The notes: generated by a model not told the origin, from the letters alone. DNA of 64,000 nucleotides from Sphagnum magellanicum (GCA_021904315.1 CM038921.1:10632146-10696145); one strand, 5' to 3'. Positions 46,994 through 59,413 are shown, counted from the stretch's first letter. Made by a program: numbers and translations.

Positions 46994-49900
46994 CTACTTG
47001 GCATTTATGTTTGTAGGCACTTTTGTAGTACCTGCAGCTCGTTTGTCTCTTGCTGAAAATCTTGGCAGATTGAGGAGAGAGTTCACTCGGGTCACCCCTT
47101 CCAGGGCCGACCATTCTTCATCCTCATCTGCACCCAACCAATCTGCCAAACTACGTTTGCGTCGTGATTCACTGTGGACAATCTCCTTTGGTGGCTCTTC
47201 ATTTAATATCTCTCCCACTTCTGCAGTGCCATTTGGTGGGTCTAGTCTTACAGGAGGCAGAGCTGTCTCTTCCACTTCTAGTTCTCCATCATCTGACACC
47301 ACATGGGCTGTCTGAGGATTGACAACTTTCACAGGGAGATCAACTGACTCTGCAGATACAGGATTGTGACTTTCACAGAAGGGATCACTGTCTCCAGACA
47401 GCACGGAAGAAATATCTTCTCCTGTAGCATGTTCATGAGCTGAATCTGGGTCATCCAAGTAAAGGCAAACAACTGCACAGTCATCGACCTTTGATGTAGG
47501 GTACTTGAGTCTCCATACACGTACAGCTGACTCAACCAAAGCCCGGGCTGCTGTTGAGCGAGTGGGTGCTGAAGCAACTATATGCACCACTTCATCATTA
47601 CTCAGCACATCCCATATCTGCATTGTCAAATGGTAATGTCATGTAATAGTGTAACAGGATTCAAAGGACACCATACATGCCACAAACATTCCTGGTGTGG
47701 TGTGCTGTAAGGCTCCCTACTCAAAAACTGCAAAGAAGAAATCTCTGCAACTTTTGAATGAGAGCTAATCTTGCCATTGCAAAGAGAACAGTGAGGAAAT
47801 GTAGCATTTCCACACATACCAGTGGGACAGCCATACAGTACATTTACTAATATACAGATAACAAGCTAGCAAACACAACATGGCACCAGTTGGACTGCAA
47901 AAAAAAGTGAGCATACCCCATCTGATGCAAGAACAATAAACAAGTCCCTCTCTGTCAACTGTCGATAAGACATTTCTGGGACAGAAATGACCCCGTAATC
48001 TTTCAAGCAAAAGTCACCAAAAGCCCGGGCCATGGCTAGCCCTGGTGAGTCATCATATGGCAACCACACCCTTGAAACCTCTGGCTCATCATGTAGTGCA
48101 AATACTCGACCCTTGTATTCCCTTATGCGATCCGCTTCTTCTGTAAGTCCAAGACCCAGTTTGTTACAAAATGGACTTTCAAAGGCCAGAACTGGGATGT
48201 ACATTTCATGCAGCACCTACTTTGCTCAAACTTGTCACAAGTACCATCTTATATAGCAAGGCTCCAATACAAGTGCAAATTACATAGATAATTACCCCCA
48301 GGGGTAGGGTGGCAATGTCAGGTTCACCATTGAATGAACAACTGCAAAAGCCATAACATAAAGAGTTTCAATTGAAGTTTCAGCTCCTGAGGTGAAAAAA
48401 GTGGAGAGGACATTTACGAGGCAAGTTGGGTTTCAAGTCAACTGTCAACTGGATGGCTTTCAAGATGCCATTTTCATCTCTGGTTCCCATAATTGCCCGA
48501 GAGTCTCCCACATTCCCAATCACAAGGTGTTTTCCCTACAGTGAAAACAATACACAAGCTTACAGATGCTTCATTAACCCATCTCGTCAAAAACAAACGT
48601 CCCAAACACCACCACAAAACAAGCCTTCCATATCTATGACTTCAGCAAAGAAAAACTCAAAATCAATGCAAAGACCCAAGTTCATACTGATCTGCACATA
48701 ATCAGAATAATTCCTCCGAACTCAAATACAAAGATACAGTTGACATTGATCTGTGCCTAAAAACCTGCCCTAACTTTTGTAGTGTATTTAGACAACCTGG
48801 ATTTTGAGGCGCAAGAACTCAGCTATGGAAGATCTTATGAAACAGAAAAAATCTTCCAGAGCAGAACTGCATATCCTCTGAAAATTAGGGCAAGTTTTTA
48901 CCCCAGAGAAGGGTCAGTGCCCTTGACCCTTCCTTGTCTTTTGGTGCCTGCCACTTGCACTACCGCCCTCAGGCCTAGGCACCTCAAATCAAGGAAGGGC
49001 CTATGGAGGCCCTACCCTTCTCCTATACATATAATCCTGTCTTCAAGCTTCAGCTGTCTGTGAAACAAAGCAGGGTTAAAGTTTTCTGCTGACCTGTTTC
49101 AAGACTGTTACGGCGGTGGTACCACTGCAGAAGCAGTCAATGAGTGGATGTGATTGCAACTCTTTGTCCATCACTTGATAGGCTGTGAGATGCGCCTGCT
49201 TCCAAGGTGCAAACATTGGGGGCTTGCTTACAGGCTCAGAATTGTGATTGGGTGGAGGATTTTCCAATATAACAACACCACCACCCTCACTCAATTCTGA
49301 TTGTGCAGTGTCTCTGTCAGACTCATCAACATCGCCGATCGCACTCTCATATATACTGCTCACATTTGATCCATGGTCTGTCTGTGTGGTCTCGCATAGC
49401 TCTGCATTGTTGTCATCATCTGATTCACTCTCTTCCTTGTTGCTGTCCTCCTTAATCACAGCCAGTTCCTCTTGCCAGTACTGGAACAGTTTTGAAGGTA
49501 AAGAATCCCTCACCCTTCTAGCAACAAGATGGCCAAAAGGACCATGTCCATCATATACCCCACAGTACACTGTATCTTCCATGGATGCAAAATCCTGCAC
49601 AAAAGGAGGAGAAAAAGAATAATCTTAGACAGTTGAAAGAAAGTGGCAAGCCATCTAAAGCTCCTCCAGATACATACATGCCAAAAGGAAATTTTGCCAT
49701 GAGAAAAAACCAAAACAGATCTTACACAAAATACCCAAAGAAAACTATAGGGGAAAAACCTACCTCCCATACAATCATGGCATCCTGGTTGGTTCCTTTC
49801 CGACCTTGTTGTGTATAGATACATGAGATGTTACTTGCACCATTGCTACATGTCCTGCCAGAAATGGTGGCCAGAAGCTCATCGTTCTTGGCCTCCATAC

Positions 49901-50024
49901 TCAAAGTTTCCAGTGCTTGTCTCCTCAGTTCCTTCTTCCTCTGTCTCCTTGATCCGTTGTTCATCTGTTTGCCCCGCACATTCCCTGCTCTTACCGCCTG
50001 CGTTGACGACATACACGACCCCAT
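46994..50024 (-). CDS. protein phosphatase 2C, clade-E type, 575 aa, five exons
   Basis: Exons by GT/AG joins are 50024-49764, 49594-49094, 48535-48418, 48140-47917 and 47617-46994 (TAG); all phases agree. The product is a Mg/Mn-dependent Ser/Thr phosphatase. The start MGSCMSS is an N-myristoylation site with a palmitoylatable Cys, so plasma-membrane attachment is likely. Catalytic motifs are GRKGTNQDAM (74-83), GVYDGHGPFG (99-108, metal Asp102), CSGTTAV (243-249), GDSRA (264-268), LAMARAFGD (329-336), LASDGIWDVLSN (364-375, Asp367) and DDCAVV (413-418). An acidic Ser-rich loop (about 135-210) lies between the first two blocks and the third. A 150-aa tail ends with LADWLGADEDEEWSALEGVTR, a stretch I recall as typical of plant relatives. 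Relatives such as Arabidopsis PP2C52, which binds G-protein beta, and PP2C74 are membrane-linked; this gene's substrate is unknown. All key residues are present. Confidence 0.93.
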
Positions 50025-50690
50025 GTTGTAGTACACAACTCCGCACTTCGCCCATCTCCCTCCCGCCAATCCCCAAAACACACACACAAATCCCCGCACG
50101 CGCGCGCGCGCACAAACACACACGCGCACACACACACACCTGAGCTCAATCCTCCTCTTCTCTTCCTCTTACTCTACCTCCTCCACTCCATAGAACAGTG
50201 ATCGCTTGCTACTACACTTTCCCTCCTTGCTTGCCAATCAAACAACAGAGCTTCAACTTCCAACAAACAAACCATACCATCCATCATAGCTTACGAAACA
50301 CAAACGCATCATGCTCCAAAAATTAAATCACCTCTGTTCTTTCACCCAGCTGCAGCAGCAGCAGCAGCTCCAATCCCTACAACAACGAAAAATACAACAA
50401 GACCACAAGAAGACATCATCATAATAACACAAAGCAAACCATTTTCTGAACTCCCCTCCCCCCGCCCCAAAAAAAAACAGAGAGAGACAGAGACGGATAG
50501 GGAGAGAAACCACAAAAAGGAAAGGCAGTCAGTCAAGGGAAGAAAAAAAAACACAAAAGCAAAGAAAGAAACAGAGCAGCAGCAGGCGTACAGCAATACC
50601 GAAGAAAGCGAGCAAAGCTCGGAGATGTTTGAGCTTGAGAGGAAACCGGGAAACGTGCAACGACAGAAGAAGAAGGAAAAGAAGAAGAAG
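50025..50690 (-). promoter_or_regulatory. probable 5' leader of the PP2C gene
   Basis: Upstream of the PP2C ATG (on the minus strand) the sequence is rich in GT/GC alternation (50093-50130: acgcgcgcgcgcgcac and cacacacac) and then in CT runs (50470-50700), typical of plant leaders. Frames here (for example 50342-50713) are composition artefacts. The transcription start cannot be fixed. Confidence 0.45.
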
Positions 50691-51100
50691 AAGCAGATGA
50701 AGAAAGACGACATTTTAGGGTTTGGCGAAACTTTTTTTACTGGCGAAACTTCTTCAAAAAGTGAAATTCGAAATTCGGCAAAGAAATCATTTTGGAGGTT
50801 TTCAGTCGCCAGAAGTGAAGTGAGGGAGAAAAAAACAAAAAAAACAGTAAAAAATCGCCATATTCATGTTATTAGTTTCCATTCTGTAGAAGGATTTTTT
50901 TTATTTTTTTATTTTTATTTGGTGTATAGCCAGATTTGGCTAAATCTTCCTTGTGCCACTTCTTTTTTTAATATATAACATCTTACTACACATGATTGGC
51001 ACTTTGGCTATAAACAAAAATTCCTGGGGACAAAAAAAGAATCACACTCAGTAGCCTACTCAGCCAGGTGGGGTTGGAAAAGCATACAACATAATACAAG
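50691..51100. other. upstream flank of PP2C
   Basis: It contains the dispersed motif gtgtatagccagatttggctaa (about 50920-50945), shared with 23.5 kb and, inverted, with 15.67 kb. A TATA-like run (taatatataac, 50969-50979) reads on the minus strand as a possible core promoter, but it lies almost 1 kb from the ATG. Confidence 0.3.
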
Positions 51101-51101
51101 A

Positions 51102-51477
51102 GGGCGTGTCACACTGTGACCTTGCCAGTTACATTAATTAGGATCTTAAGGCAAAAGAAAGAAGAATTATGGAAACTCAAATATTTCACCATGCAAAAAA
51201 TATTATAATCTTGCAAAAATCCTCTAAAAGAAACCAAAATCCTTCAAGATATTATTATTATAACTCTATTAGAACTAATCTCAAGTTTCAACACAAGCCA
51301 AAATATATCATGTTTCAAAAATCCTCATATAAAAATAAATAGACCTATTATTATTATTATTTATTACCTAGGGGCCAAAATCCCCTTAAGCTACTATACT
51401 CTATAATGAATCTAAACACAATAATATCCCTGCCTTGCCTTGCCTTGCCTTGCCTTGCCTTGGTAGCTGGCAAGGCC
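51102..51477 (+). mobile_element. GGCCTTGCC-ended MITE family, copy 2 (complete)
   Basis: It starts gggcgtgtcacactgtgaccttgcc and ends tagctggcaaggcc after a run of six CCTTG units (about 51431-51462). An ATT microsatellite is at 51347-51366. It is collinear with the inverted copies at 54998-55340 and 60667-61010 and the truncated copy at 41125. It lies about 1.1 kb upstream of the PP2C start codon. Confidence 0.8.
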
Positions 51478-51541
51478 AATAAAATCAAAAGTGTGGGATA
51501 AGTTAAGAAACCAATAAGTTAAGTCCTTATAACGTAAGGAT

Positions 51542-51630
51542 CCAGAGGGCGGGACGTTCTGGGAATGAGGGCCCCCTGTGAGGTGTGAGTCGAGCACAGG
51601 GCCCGAATTCCCAGAACTTCTCGGCCCTGG
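51542..51630. other. GC-rich hairpin, 30-bp imperfect stem
   Basis: The left arm ccagagggcgggacgttctg..ggaatgagggccc (51542-51574) pairs with gggcccgaattcccagaact..tctcggccctgg (51599-51630) around a 24-nt loop. The inner 19 bp have two mismatches. This is the size of a small-RNA precursor, but it could equally be a foldback DNA element. The surrounding GC-richer block (51530-51770) is not in the neighbouring MITE. Confidence 0.5.
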
Positions 51631-51779
51631 AAAGTATTCGAGCGTAAAGATCTGGTACAATTTTGACGGCTCTGATTTGGTTCGGTTCGTGAAGGAGGAG
51701 AGGGAGGTAGGTACCTTCCGAATGAGGTGTCGTCCTCCTCTTGAGGAGGGAAGGAAATTTTATCTTTGAGAGTTAGGCA

Positions 51780-52320
51780 CCCTTCACATACACTAATAAA
51801 AAATTGTGCCAATTCTTTTATGGAAGATTAAAAAAAATTGGGGTAGATGTGTATTGCAAACTAGTGCAATTATACCCCAAATAAGTCATGTCCTTACAAG
51901 AAAAATAAAATAAAATAAAACTTGAGATAGGTGTTGGTTGCACTAGGCCTATGATAGGCCATCAAGTCAAATGCTGACAAAAGAAATATATATATACAAA
52001 TTTGAAAATATATATATTTATAGAAAATGGTGGATGCTACTTATTGTTGCACTGAATAGGCATATTACAGAGCATTAAGTCAAGTGGTTACAAAAGATAT
52101 TTATTTTATTTTATTTTTATATATGGGAAAAATAAATATATAATTGGATGATGAGAGATAAGTGTTGTTGCACTAGGCCTATCTATATAGGTAGAGCATT
52201 AGTTCAAGTGCTTGCAAAAGAATAAATAACTAAATTTTGGAGATAGGTGTTTTTGCACTTGGTTGATGCCTAGGCATCTTAAAGTGGCTTTTTCAACTGA
52301 CTTTACTCCTCTTCACAAAA
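51780..52320. other. AT-rich intergenic
   Basis: The phrase ttgcact(a)ggcctat plus 'caagtg.ttgcaaaaga' recurs about four times between 51900 and 52250, a loose tandem-like repeat. No gene is seen. Confidence 0.4.
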
Positions 52321-52429
52321 GAAAAGTTTACCTACTAAAGTTAACCGTAAAGTCAGGCGATTAGGGGGCGAAAAGAGTCAGTTTCGGCATAATAGTGCAT
52401 CAAACGCGTAACTGGGAACGAAATAACTG

Positions 52430-52625
52430 GGACCCAAACTAGTTTTTCCACCAACTCTGGTGGTAAACTGAGTTTCATCCCCTCTTTCCTTTTTCGTGAG
52501 CGCCTCCACTCCTGCTACATGTATTTTCACTGCTTCTACCTGTACAACTATTATAATTAGGTTCTCTCAAACCTTGTGCATTAAATGCTGAGTTTTAGCA
52601 TTTCGTATTGAGATTTAATAAAATT
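52430..52625 (-). repeat. inverted copy of the AGCATTTAATGCAC repeat
   Basis: On the minus strand it reads agcatttaatgcacaaggtt.., gtacaggtagaagcagtgaa.., gtggaggcgctca.. and ggtggaaaaactagtttggg, collinear with 24585-25010. The hairpin-like pair atgctaaaactcagcatt matches the one inside the 900-bp element at 15 kb. Confidence 0.6.
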
Positions 52626-52707
52626 TCCTTAGTTTGGGGATACCACCAAAAGAGGGGATAGGGGGTGAAAGAGAGGGTGACTTTACAGATAACTTTACTC
52701 TATGTCA

Positions 52708-52882
52708 GAAATATTGAAATTTTCACCCAAAAAATCTTTAAATTACAAAGAACAAAATTTAGTGAAGGGAAATAGAGAAATATTAGATAGAATAGTTTAG
52801 AATATTTTATTCTCAACAAGGAAACTTCAAAATAAAATAAGTACCTATTAAAAATATTGAAACTGAAATGTTGAACTTGTCA
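52708..52882. mobile_element. TTCAACA-family MITE, degraded copy
   Basis: It resembles 23605-23765 in order (aatattgaaattttca.., gaaatagagaa.., agaatattttatt.tcaac.., aatgttgaacttg.catgg). The right end TGTTGAACTTG is the family end; the left end is decayed. Confidence 0.5.
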
Positions 52883-52982
52883 TGGTACTAGGGGTACTCA
52901 ACAAGATTTGTTGGCGAGTTGATTGTGCAGGAAGATTGATGAATTTGCTTTGATTTAAAAAGCCAAGAGAGAAAAGGGTGAA

Positions 52983-53288
52983 GGGGGCGGGGGGCGGGGG
53001 CTTCAATGCCAATCAGTTCTGAGCTTGTGGTTGCGTGTGTTGATTTGACAAGAAACCTAGTTTTGGTGTGATCACGCATTCATTAATGCACTGGCCACAA
53101 TAGCCATGGCAGCTGCCCATGGGAGTTGTGAAAGGGTGGCCCAGGCTATTGGGAGAGGGATGGGTGTTGTGGAAGGGTGCCCTGGCTATTGGGGGAAGAA
53201 CAGCTGGAGCTGCCACGGCTATTGTGACCAGTGCATTAATGAGTGATTATCAGAACTATGTTTGCACCTCCCCCCCCCCCCCCCCCCT
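52983..53288. repeat. foldback structure with G-tract and C-tract ends
   Basis: An inner inverted pair of about 45 bp (53068-53113: cattaatgcactggccacaa.. and 53208-53251: ..ttgtgaccagtgcattaatg) surrounds two copies of a roughly 41-bp unit (ttgtg(g/a)aagggtg.cc.ggctattggg). Outside it, a G-rich tract (52985-53002) faces a run of C (about 53270-53288), so the outer ends could also pair. The class is unknown. Confidence 0.6.
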
Positions 53289-53552
53289 CATCGCCAATGG
53301 ATGGTAAAAGAAGGGATGCTGCTTAAGGTGGCCTCGGGCCAATTTTCACATGGACAAGTATTAATTCTTTTGTATAAATTAAATATTACTAAGGTCAGTT
53401 TCGCTTGGAAAAAATGAATATTATTATTTTTCTAATATTAATTATTTTTTTATGAATTTCAAATTACTAATCTTTCATGATCTACCGGGTGATATTATCA
53501 TATGAGGAGTGAAATTATTCAGATTGGCAGCTTATGATAACTAATCGTAGTA

Positions 53553-53733
53553 CCTTGGCCATTTCAACACATGTCCATCGAATAATTAATTAATTTTGAA
53601 ATTTTCATTTCAATAAATAGAATATTCCTAAATATTCACTATTATCCTTCACAATATTTTTTGATTAGGAAGAAATAATTTTCGAAAATTTCAACATTTT
53701 TTTAAATAATATAATTAATGTTGAATTGGCAAA
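53553..53733. mobile_element. TTCAACA-family MITE copy
   Basis: The left end ttggccatttcaacacatgt and the right end ..aatgttgaattggcaaa are inverted. The interior (aattaattaattttgaaat.., ggaagaaata.., gaaaatttcaacattttt) is shared with 55394-55569 and 62059-62253. Confidence 0.65.
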
Positions 53734-53739
53734 GATACT

Positions 53740-54990
53740 CCGGATAAAGTACATATTCAGAATATCCCCACCCCCGACCCCCCCCCCCGCGCCCCTCCTC
53801 ATCAAGCAGTTAAAGCCGATCCATGGACGGATGGATGATATCTCACACACCCTATTCGAGACTCTATTGGTGTTCATCACATCCAACATAGAGTGTTAAT
53901 TGTTTCGGTAGATCCAATTTTACAACCGTTTTGTACTAGAGAATGGCCCATATACAGCAGATTTTGCCCGATATGGCCTCATCGGACAAGCCCATGCCCA
54001 GCCACCCCCTCCCCCCTTGCCTTGCCTTGCCCTGCCTTGCCTTTAGTAAGGCAGAATCTCGCACCGGTGATACTCCCAGGCTGCGAGCAAAAATTCAAGG
54101 ACGAGAGAAAGAGAGAGCCGTAACAAGCTTCCTTACCCATAAACCGTAACTAAAGAGGTTTTCAAATTTCATGAAACCTTACAAAAGTGGGCGGAAGGAA
54201 GGCCCTTTTCTAATCAAATTACGAAGATTCCACGAATGGAAGGTTCCGTTTCTAATTTTCAAGGACATTCTGTGGACTGAAAATGTGTCGAGAAAATAAA
54301 TCTGAAAAGTTCTTTTAACTGTAGGATCCGTATGGTGTTGTTGGCCGGATAACCAGCCAGGCAGGGTGAACCAGTCAGTACCCACTCGTTCGTTCGTACC
54401 TTCACCTTTCCTTTTGAGTGAGGCCTCTTCGGTGGTGGCCATATTAAGCCTGAAAATAAATTTTGTTCGATTTGAACTTCCGACATACAATCCCAGGCTT
54501 CTGATGGTTTATTACCCGTCTCATCATCGACTTCCGTTTTTGGCTTGTTATGGGGTTTGGGTTGGCCAAGAAGTAAGTACTACGGAATTGCTATTGCTAA
54601 AGCATAAGGCATGTCGTGCCTTTCTTACACCGGAAAGGGAGAAAGAAAAAAAAAAAAAAAAAAGCCTGGCCAAGAAGCACAACAACAAACACCCGTGCAT
54701 CACAATTAATAATAATAGATGGTGTCAGGATAGTAAATTTTGTATATATATATAAGTTTGATTCATAATAAGGTGACGGACCTAAATTAACCTTGGTAAG
54801 CGATGGTTAAAAAATAACAATAGTTGGTACCATTCAATACCCAATGGTATGCAAAATTATGAGGCAAAAACAATTTCCCAAATTAATTGTAAATTTTTTT
54901 TTCATTTTTCCTCTAAAATATGGAAATAAATCCAAAGACATCACAAATTGTTCAAGTTAAGAAATCTAAAAAGCTGAAACCTCCCCCACA
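53740..54990. other. intergenic, partly GC-richer, nothing recognised
   Basis: It holds a C-rich run (53767-53797), a CCTTG microsatellite (about 54015-54050) and a GC-richer unique-looking stretch (54060-54620) with frames in several phases but no recognised domain. I cannot assign a function. Confidence 0.4.
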
Positions 54991-54997
54991 TTTATTT

Positions 54998-55340
54998 AGC
55001 CTTGCCTACCAAGGCAAGGATATTATTATTGTGTTTAGATTCATTATAGAGTCTAGTAGCTTAACGGATTTTGGCCCCCTAGGTAATAATAGGTCTATTT
55101 ATTTTTATATGAGGATTTTTGAAAGATGATAGATATTTTGGCTTGTGTTTGAAACTTGAGATTAGTTATAATAGAGTTATAATAATAATAATATCTTGAA
55201 GGATTTTGGTTTCCTTTTAGAGGATTTTTTGAAGATTATATTTTTTCATGGTGAAATATTTGAGTTTCCATAATTCTTCTTCTTTTGCCTTAAGATACCT
55301 TTTTAATGTAAATGGCAAGGCCACAAGTGTGACGCACCCC
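54998..55340 (-). mobile_element. GGCCTTGCC-ended MITE family, copy 3 (inverted)
   Basis: It starts agccttgcctaccaaggcaa and ends aatggcaaggccacaagtgt, in reverse orientation to copies 1 and 2. The first 20 bases also form a small terminal hairpin (ccttgcc tacc aaggcaagg). Confidence 0.8.
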
Positions 55341-55393
55341 TTGTTTAATCCTAATCTCGGTAACTACTTAGCCTAATACTGTAGTAATACCTT

Positions 55394-55569
55394 CAAGGCC
55401 ATTTCAACACATGTCCGTTGAATTATTAATTAATTTTGAAATTTTTATTTCAACAAATGGAATATTCCTAAATATTCACAAGTTTCCTTCATAATAATTT
55501 TTCGATTTGGAAGTTGAAAATTTTAACATTTTTTTAGAAAATAATATAATTAGTGTGGAGTTGGCCAAG
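55394..55569. mobile_element. TTCAACA-family MITE copy
   Basis: The left end aaggccatttcaacacatgt and the right end ..tagtgtggagttggcc enclose the same interior as 53553-53733. It follows copy 3 of the GGCCTTGCC family within 60 bp. Confidence 0.65.
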
Positions 55570-55579
55570 GTAGTAAGGT

Positions 55580-57115
55580 ACAAGGCTGCAGAGTTGTAAC
55601 TCACGAAAGGACTACTTTGCAAGAAGATTCCAATTATGGAATACGCTCCAAAAGAAAGTGCATCGATAGTCCATTGGGTTTTGAGTCTGTTTTTTTGTCG
55701 AGTCAGATGTTTGACTTCACATCTGTGATTGCATTGCCCAGTTTTGAATTAATGATTTTTTTCACATCTTGTGAATCAAGATCACAACCATTTTCATCTT
55801 CCAATTAATTTGGCTTTTCACCATTAACTCCATTTTTTTTTTTCATTTTTTGGCTACAAATTGCCAAAAAGAAACCTTGGATTCAATAAAGTACCTTGAG
55901 ACATGGTAAAGACATGACAAACACCTTGCATTGTGGCATGGCACTCAGGCTTCACACAATGCACAATACGCACAATGCACAAGCCTCGCACAACTTCAAA
56001 GAAGAATGCACCTTGGAATTTGTATGAGTTGGTCCTCAAGTTTGCAGCAAGAGAAAGAGGCCAAAAATGGGAATTTGATTTGTAGAAGCTTGATTGGGAA
56101 TTTGTAATTGTAGCTCGTTCAACAACATCTTCTAGCACAAGCTTTTGGAATCAATGTAGTCCCCCCCCCCCCATAATTTCAGCAACAATCTCTTCACAAA
56201 TTGCAACAACCATGTCCATCAAAGCTTGGTGTTCCACCTATTCAAAAAAGAAAAGCATTTTCAAACAAATTGTATGATATAAGTGACAATGAAATTCTAC
56301 AAATCTATAGAACCATAAATAGCTTGTGACTACAAAGGTCCATGGAGTTGTATGGAAGTTGGCTACAAGAAAAAATAAAATTGAGCTTGTCACATTGACC
56401 ACTACATCTATTGCGATAGAGCTAGGGAGGCCCAAAACACATAAAAGTGGGGAGCATTTTTCAACAATGTCTTCTAAAGGGTGAAAAAAATGATGTACCA
56501 AGACCAAGAAAAACTTGAAATTGAAAGTAATTCTATTAATCACAAGGGGTGAAAAAACACCGGATCATCAAGCATGGTCTTTACTTTGCATGCTTTATTC
56601 CAGGATTGATCTGTTTAAAACAAAGCTAACACACACTCCAAAAAGAGTGCAATTTGAGAAATGACCAAGTTAAACCTTTTTTTTTTTTAATAATTATTTG
56701 CCAAAAATGTCCAACAAAAAAAAAAAAGAAAAAAAAAAAACCATGGGATGTTTTCAATACATGGAAAAAGTGGGCCCAAAAACTCCTGAAAGGCTTTCTC
56801 GAAGTGTTTTGCAGGAATGGTGGGTCTACTGAAAACCCACCCACAAAATCACAATCCCATGTCAAATTGTGAAATGAAAATACAAATTCAAATTGTCCAC
56901 TAAAGAGGAACTGACTGCAAGATGCTCGGGTTGGTTACACATATGAACATGGGTTTTGTTGAATCATGGTTTGAAAGGGTGAAATTCTGTAAGAAAGATT
57001 GGGGAGTTAAGCCTCTCTCTCCCTCTCTCTCTCTCTAACAAATTTAGGGTTTTGCATTATTCCTAGAGTGTCATGAGAGTTATTAAATACTACAACTAAT
57101 CTGCAAATGAAAAGA
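55580..57115. other. intergenic and probable 3' flank of RopGAP
   Basis: The segment around 56200-56290 (ccacctattc.aaa.., atataagtgacaatgaaa) resembles 44755-44830, another dispersed repeat. A C-run lies at about 56160-56172 and A/T runs near 56680-56740. A CT run (57013-57036) is 80 bp from the RopGAP stop. No gene is recognised. Confidence 0.4.
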
Positions 57116-59345
57116 TCAGAGCAAGGCTTTACATGCAAGGAACAACTGTCTCGAAACCCGACAACAAAAACTCCAAACTCCAGTAGAGATTGTGTTTACC
57201 AATTTTGCAGAATGGGGTTTTGCAGTGGTACTGCACTTCAAATTGGGTGGGATGGTTATGTGATGATGATGATGATGATGTGAATTTTCCTCATGAACAA
57301 CTTTGGTGTCTGCAGTGCACTGTGGTAGTGCAGAAGTTGTGTACTGGTATTGTTTTTGATGGCCAGTTTGCAGCACACTTCTGCTGGAATCACTACTATC
57401 CGGCTCATCATGCTCATCAGCTTGTGAATTAGTTGTCTCAGCCAGAGCTGTGCCTGGCCTGTGTTGATGATCCTCTTTGATCAGCAATGCCACCTCCTCC
57501 TGTCTATCCCTCAGCTTCCGGATGATAAGCATCTTCAACAGATTCATCACTTGCACCACATGCATTAGAGCTGTCAATGGATCCAATATCTGAAGACACC
57601 CAAGTGGATTCATTCTCACATTATTCCCCAGAAAAGCTACTCACATTTCTCATATCCAATGAATATAGTTGAGAACCCATTTGTGAAGAAGATCATCAGG
57701 TGTCAACTGAATCATCCCTGAACAGCTCTTAGAATCGAAAAATCACATCGCTAAATGTGAGTGAAGAAGATCATCAGGTGTCAACTGAATCATCCCTGAA
57801 CAGCTCTTAGAATCAAAAAATCACATTGCGAAATGTGAGTGAAGAAGATCTTTGTCTACCCCTTGAGAGACAGAAGATTTGGGTAGGGGGGGGGTTGGTT
57901 GGTTGGTTGATTACCTGGGTCATATTTGGGGCAAAGACCATGGCAATGTTGTGAGAATTCATTTTGTTGATGGCTTCTTGTTGCACGACATCCGCCATCA
58001 GGTTCACAGCCCAGTCAAGCAGGGAAGCTTGTGTGGTTGGTAGTAGCCTCACCAGAGCTACACTTTCCTCCTCGCTCTTGCACTCCATAACTTGGGGAGG
58101 TGTGAACACATCCAGCAACCCCTCTGGAAGCTCCCTGAACCATGCCTGCCCACAACTAATTCCATTAGCACAAACAAGTGAGCCTAACTTCAGAAAGTCT
58201 CAAGGTTCAGATTAAGTAAGTAAGAGTTTTTGCAATTAAAGATTCATTCATGACACATAAAAAATGGTGTGCAAAAAACAAACAAACAAACAAATATCAT
58301 GTCGATGATTCATTGCTCCTTTGTACACCAGAAAAAGACTGGTAATTGTAGTCACAATAAATTTCTTCCTTTTGTCTCTCAAGCAGAGCTTGTAATTATC
58401 CCCATAGGGCACACACATTTACAAAAGTGAAGATGAAAAAGAAAACCAGTAACAACAACCTTGATGAGACCAGCAAGGCAGTGGACATCAATATCCACAG
58501 GCACTATACCCTTGTTCAGTTGATCCCATACATGTTTTGCATGACCGTTTTCTGCATTTATTCTGAAGATGCCTTCCACCTGCAGGGGATAAAACCAACC
58601 CAAAAAAAAAAAAAAACGGAAGGATTCAGTTCCTGATTCTTGGCAATAAAAACGGTGCAGCATTCCATTCACAGAGTGTAGCGCACTCACCTGGATAGAC
58701 TGGCACGCAGAGAGTGGGTTACACTCGGTAAATTAGGATATCTTTCCATTAGGCTCTTGTGATCACAACAGCTTTCCATTATGTTTGTTTTTTCAACTAG
58801 CTGTGTTCACAATTATCTCACAGATCTACAGGTCAAGCATTGAGCAATTGCAGAAGCTCTGAGTAAAACTGTGACTTGCCATACAGTGACATCTGTCCTT
58901 TTTTCCATGTGAGCATGTGTTCCCAGAGTTCCTAACATTGATTAATTACATATTTTCACCACACTTGGCAGATATGCAATGGAACGTGACCATCCCAACA
59001 GGAAGAAACAAGGCCCTATGTCAATGGCTTTCTATTAGGATGTTGTGATCACAACACAGTGCTCTCTGTAACTGTGATCACAGCAGCCTAGTGGAAAACA
59101 GACCCTTAACACCCTTCTTTCTCAAAACGATGTGGAAATTGGTAAAGACCTACCTTCAAGCCTCCTCTTTGATAAAGCTGCTCTTGCATTAGAAGGAGAA
59201 TCACAGGTACACTGTTTCCCCTGGAGTCGAAGGCACATTGCATGGACTCAATGGAAACTCCGAATATGGTTTGACTGCCATAATAAAAAGTAAGAGAACA
59301 AGTGTGTCAGAGAGCTCTGTCAACCCTTGCATGAATTCAAACAAA

Positions 59346-59413
<68 letters not shown>

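Noticed and set aside
50342-50978. Open frames upstream of PP2C on both strands
   Set aside because: Composition is dominated by CT/GA and T/A runs typical of a leader; no motif and no splice link to the phosphatase.
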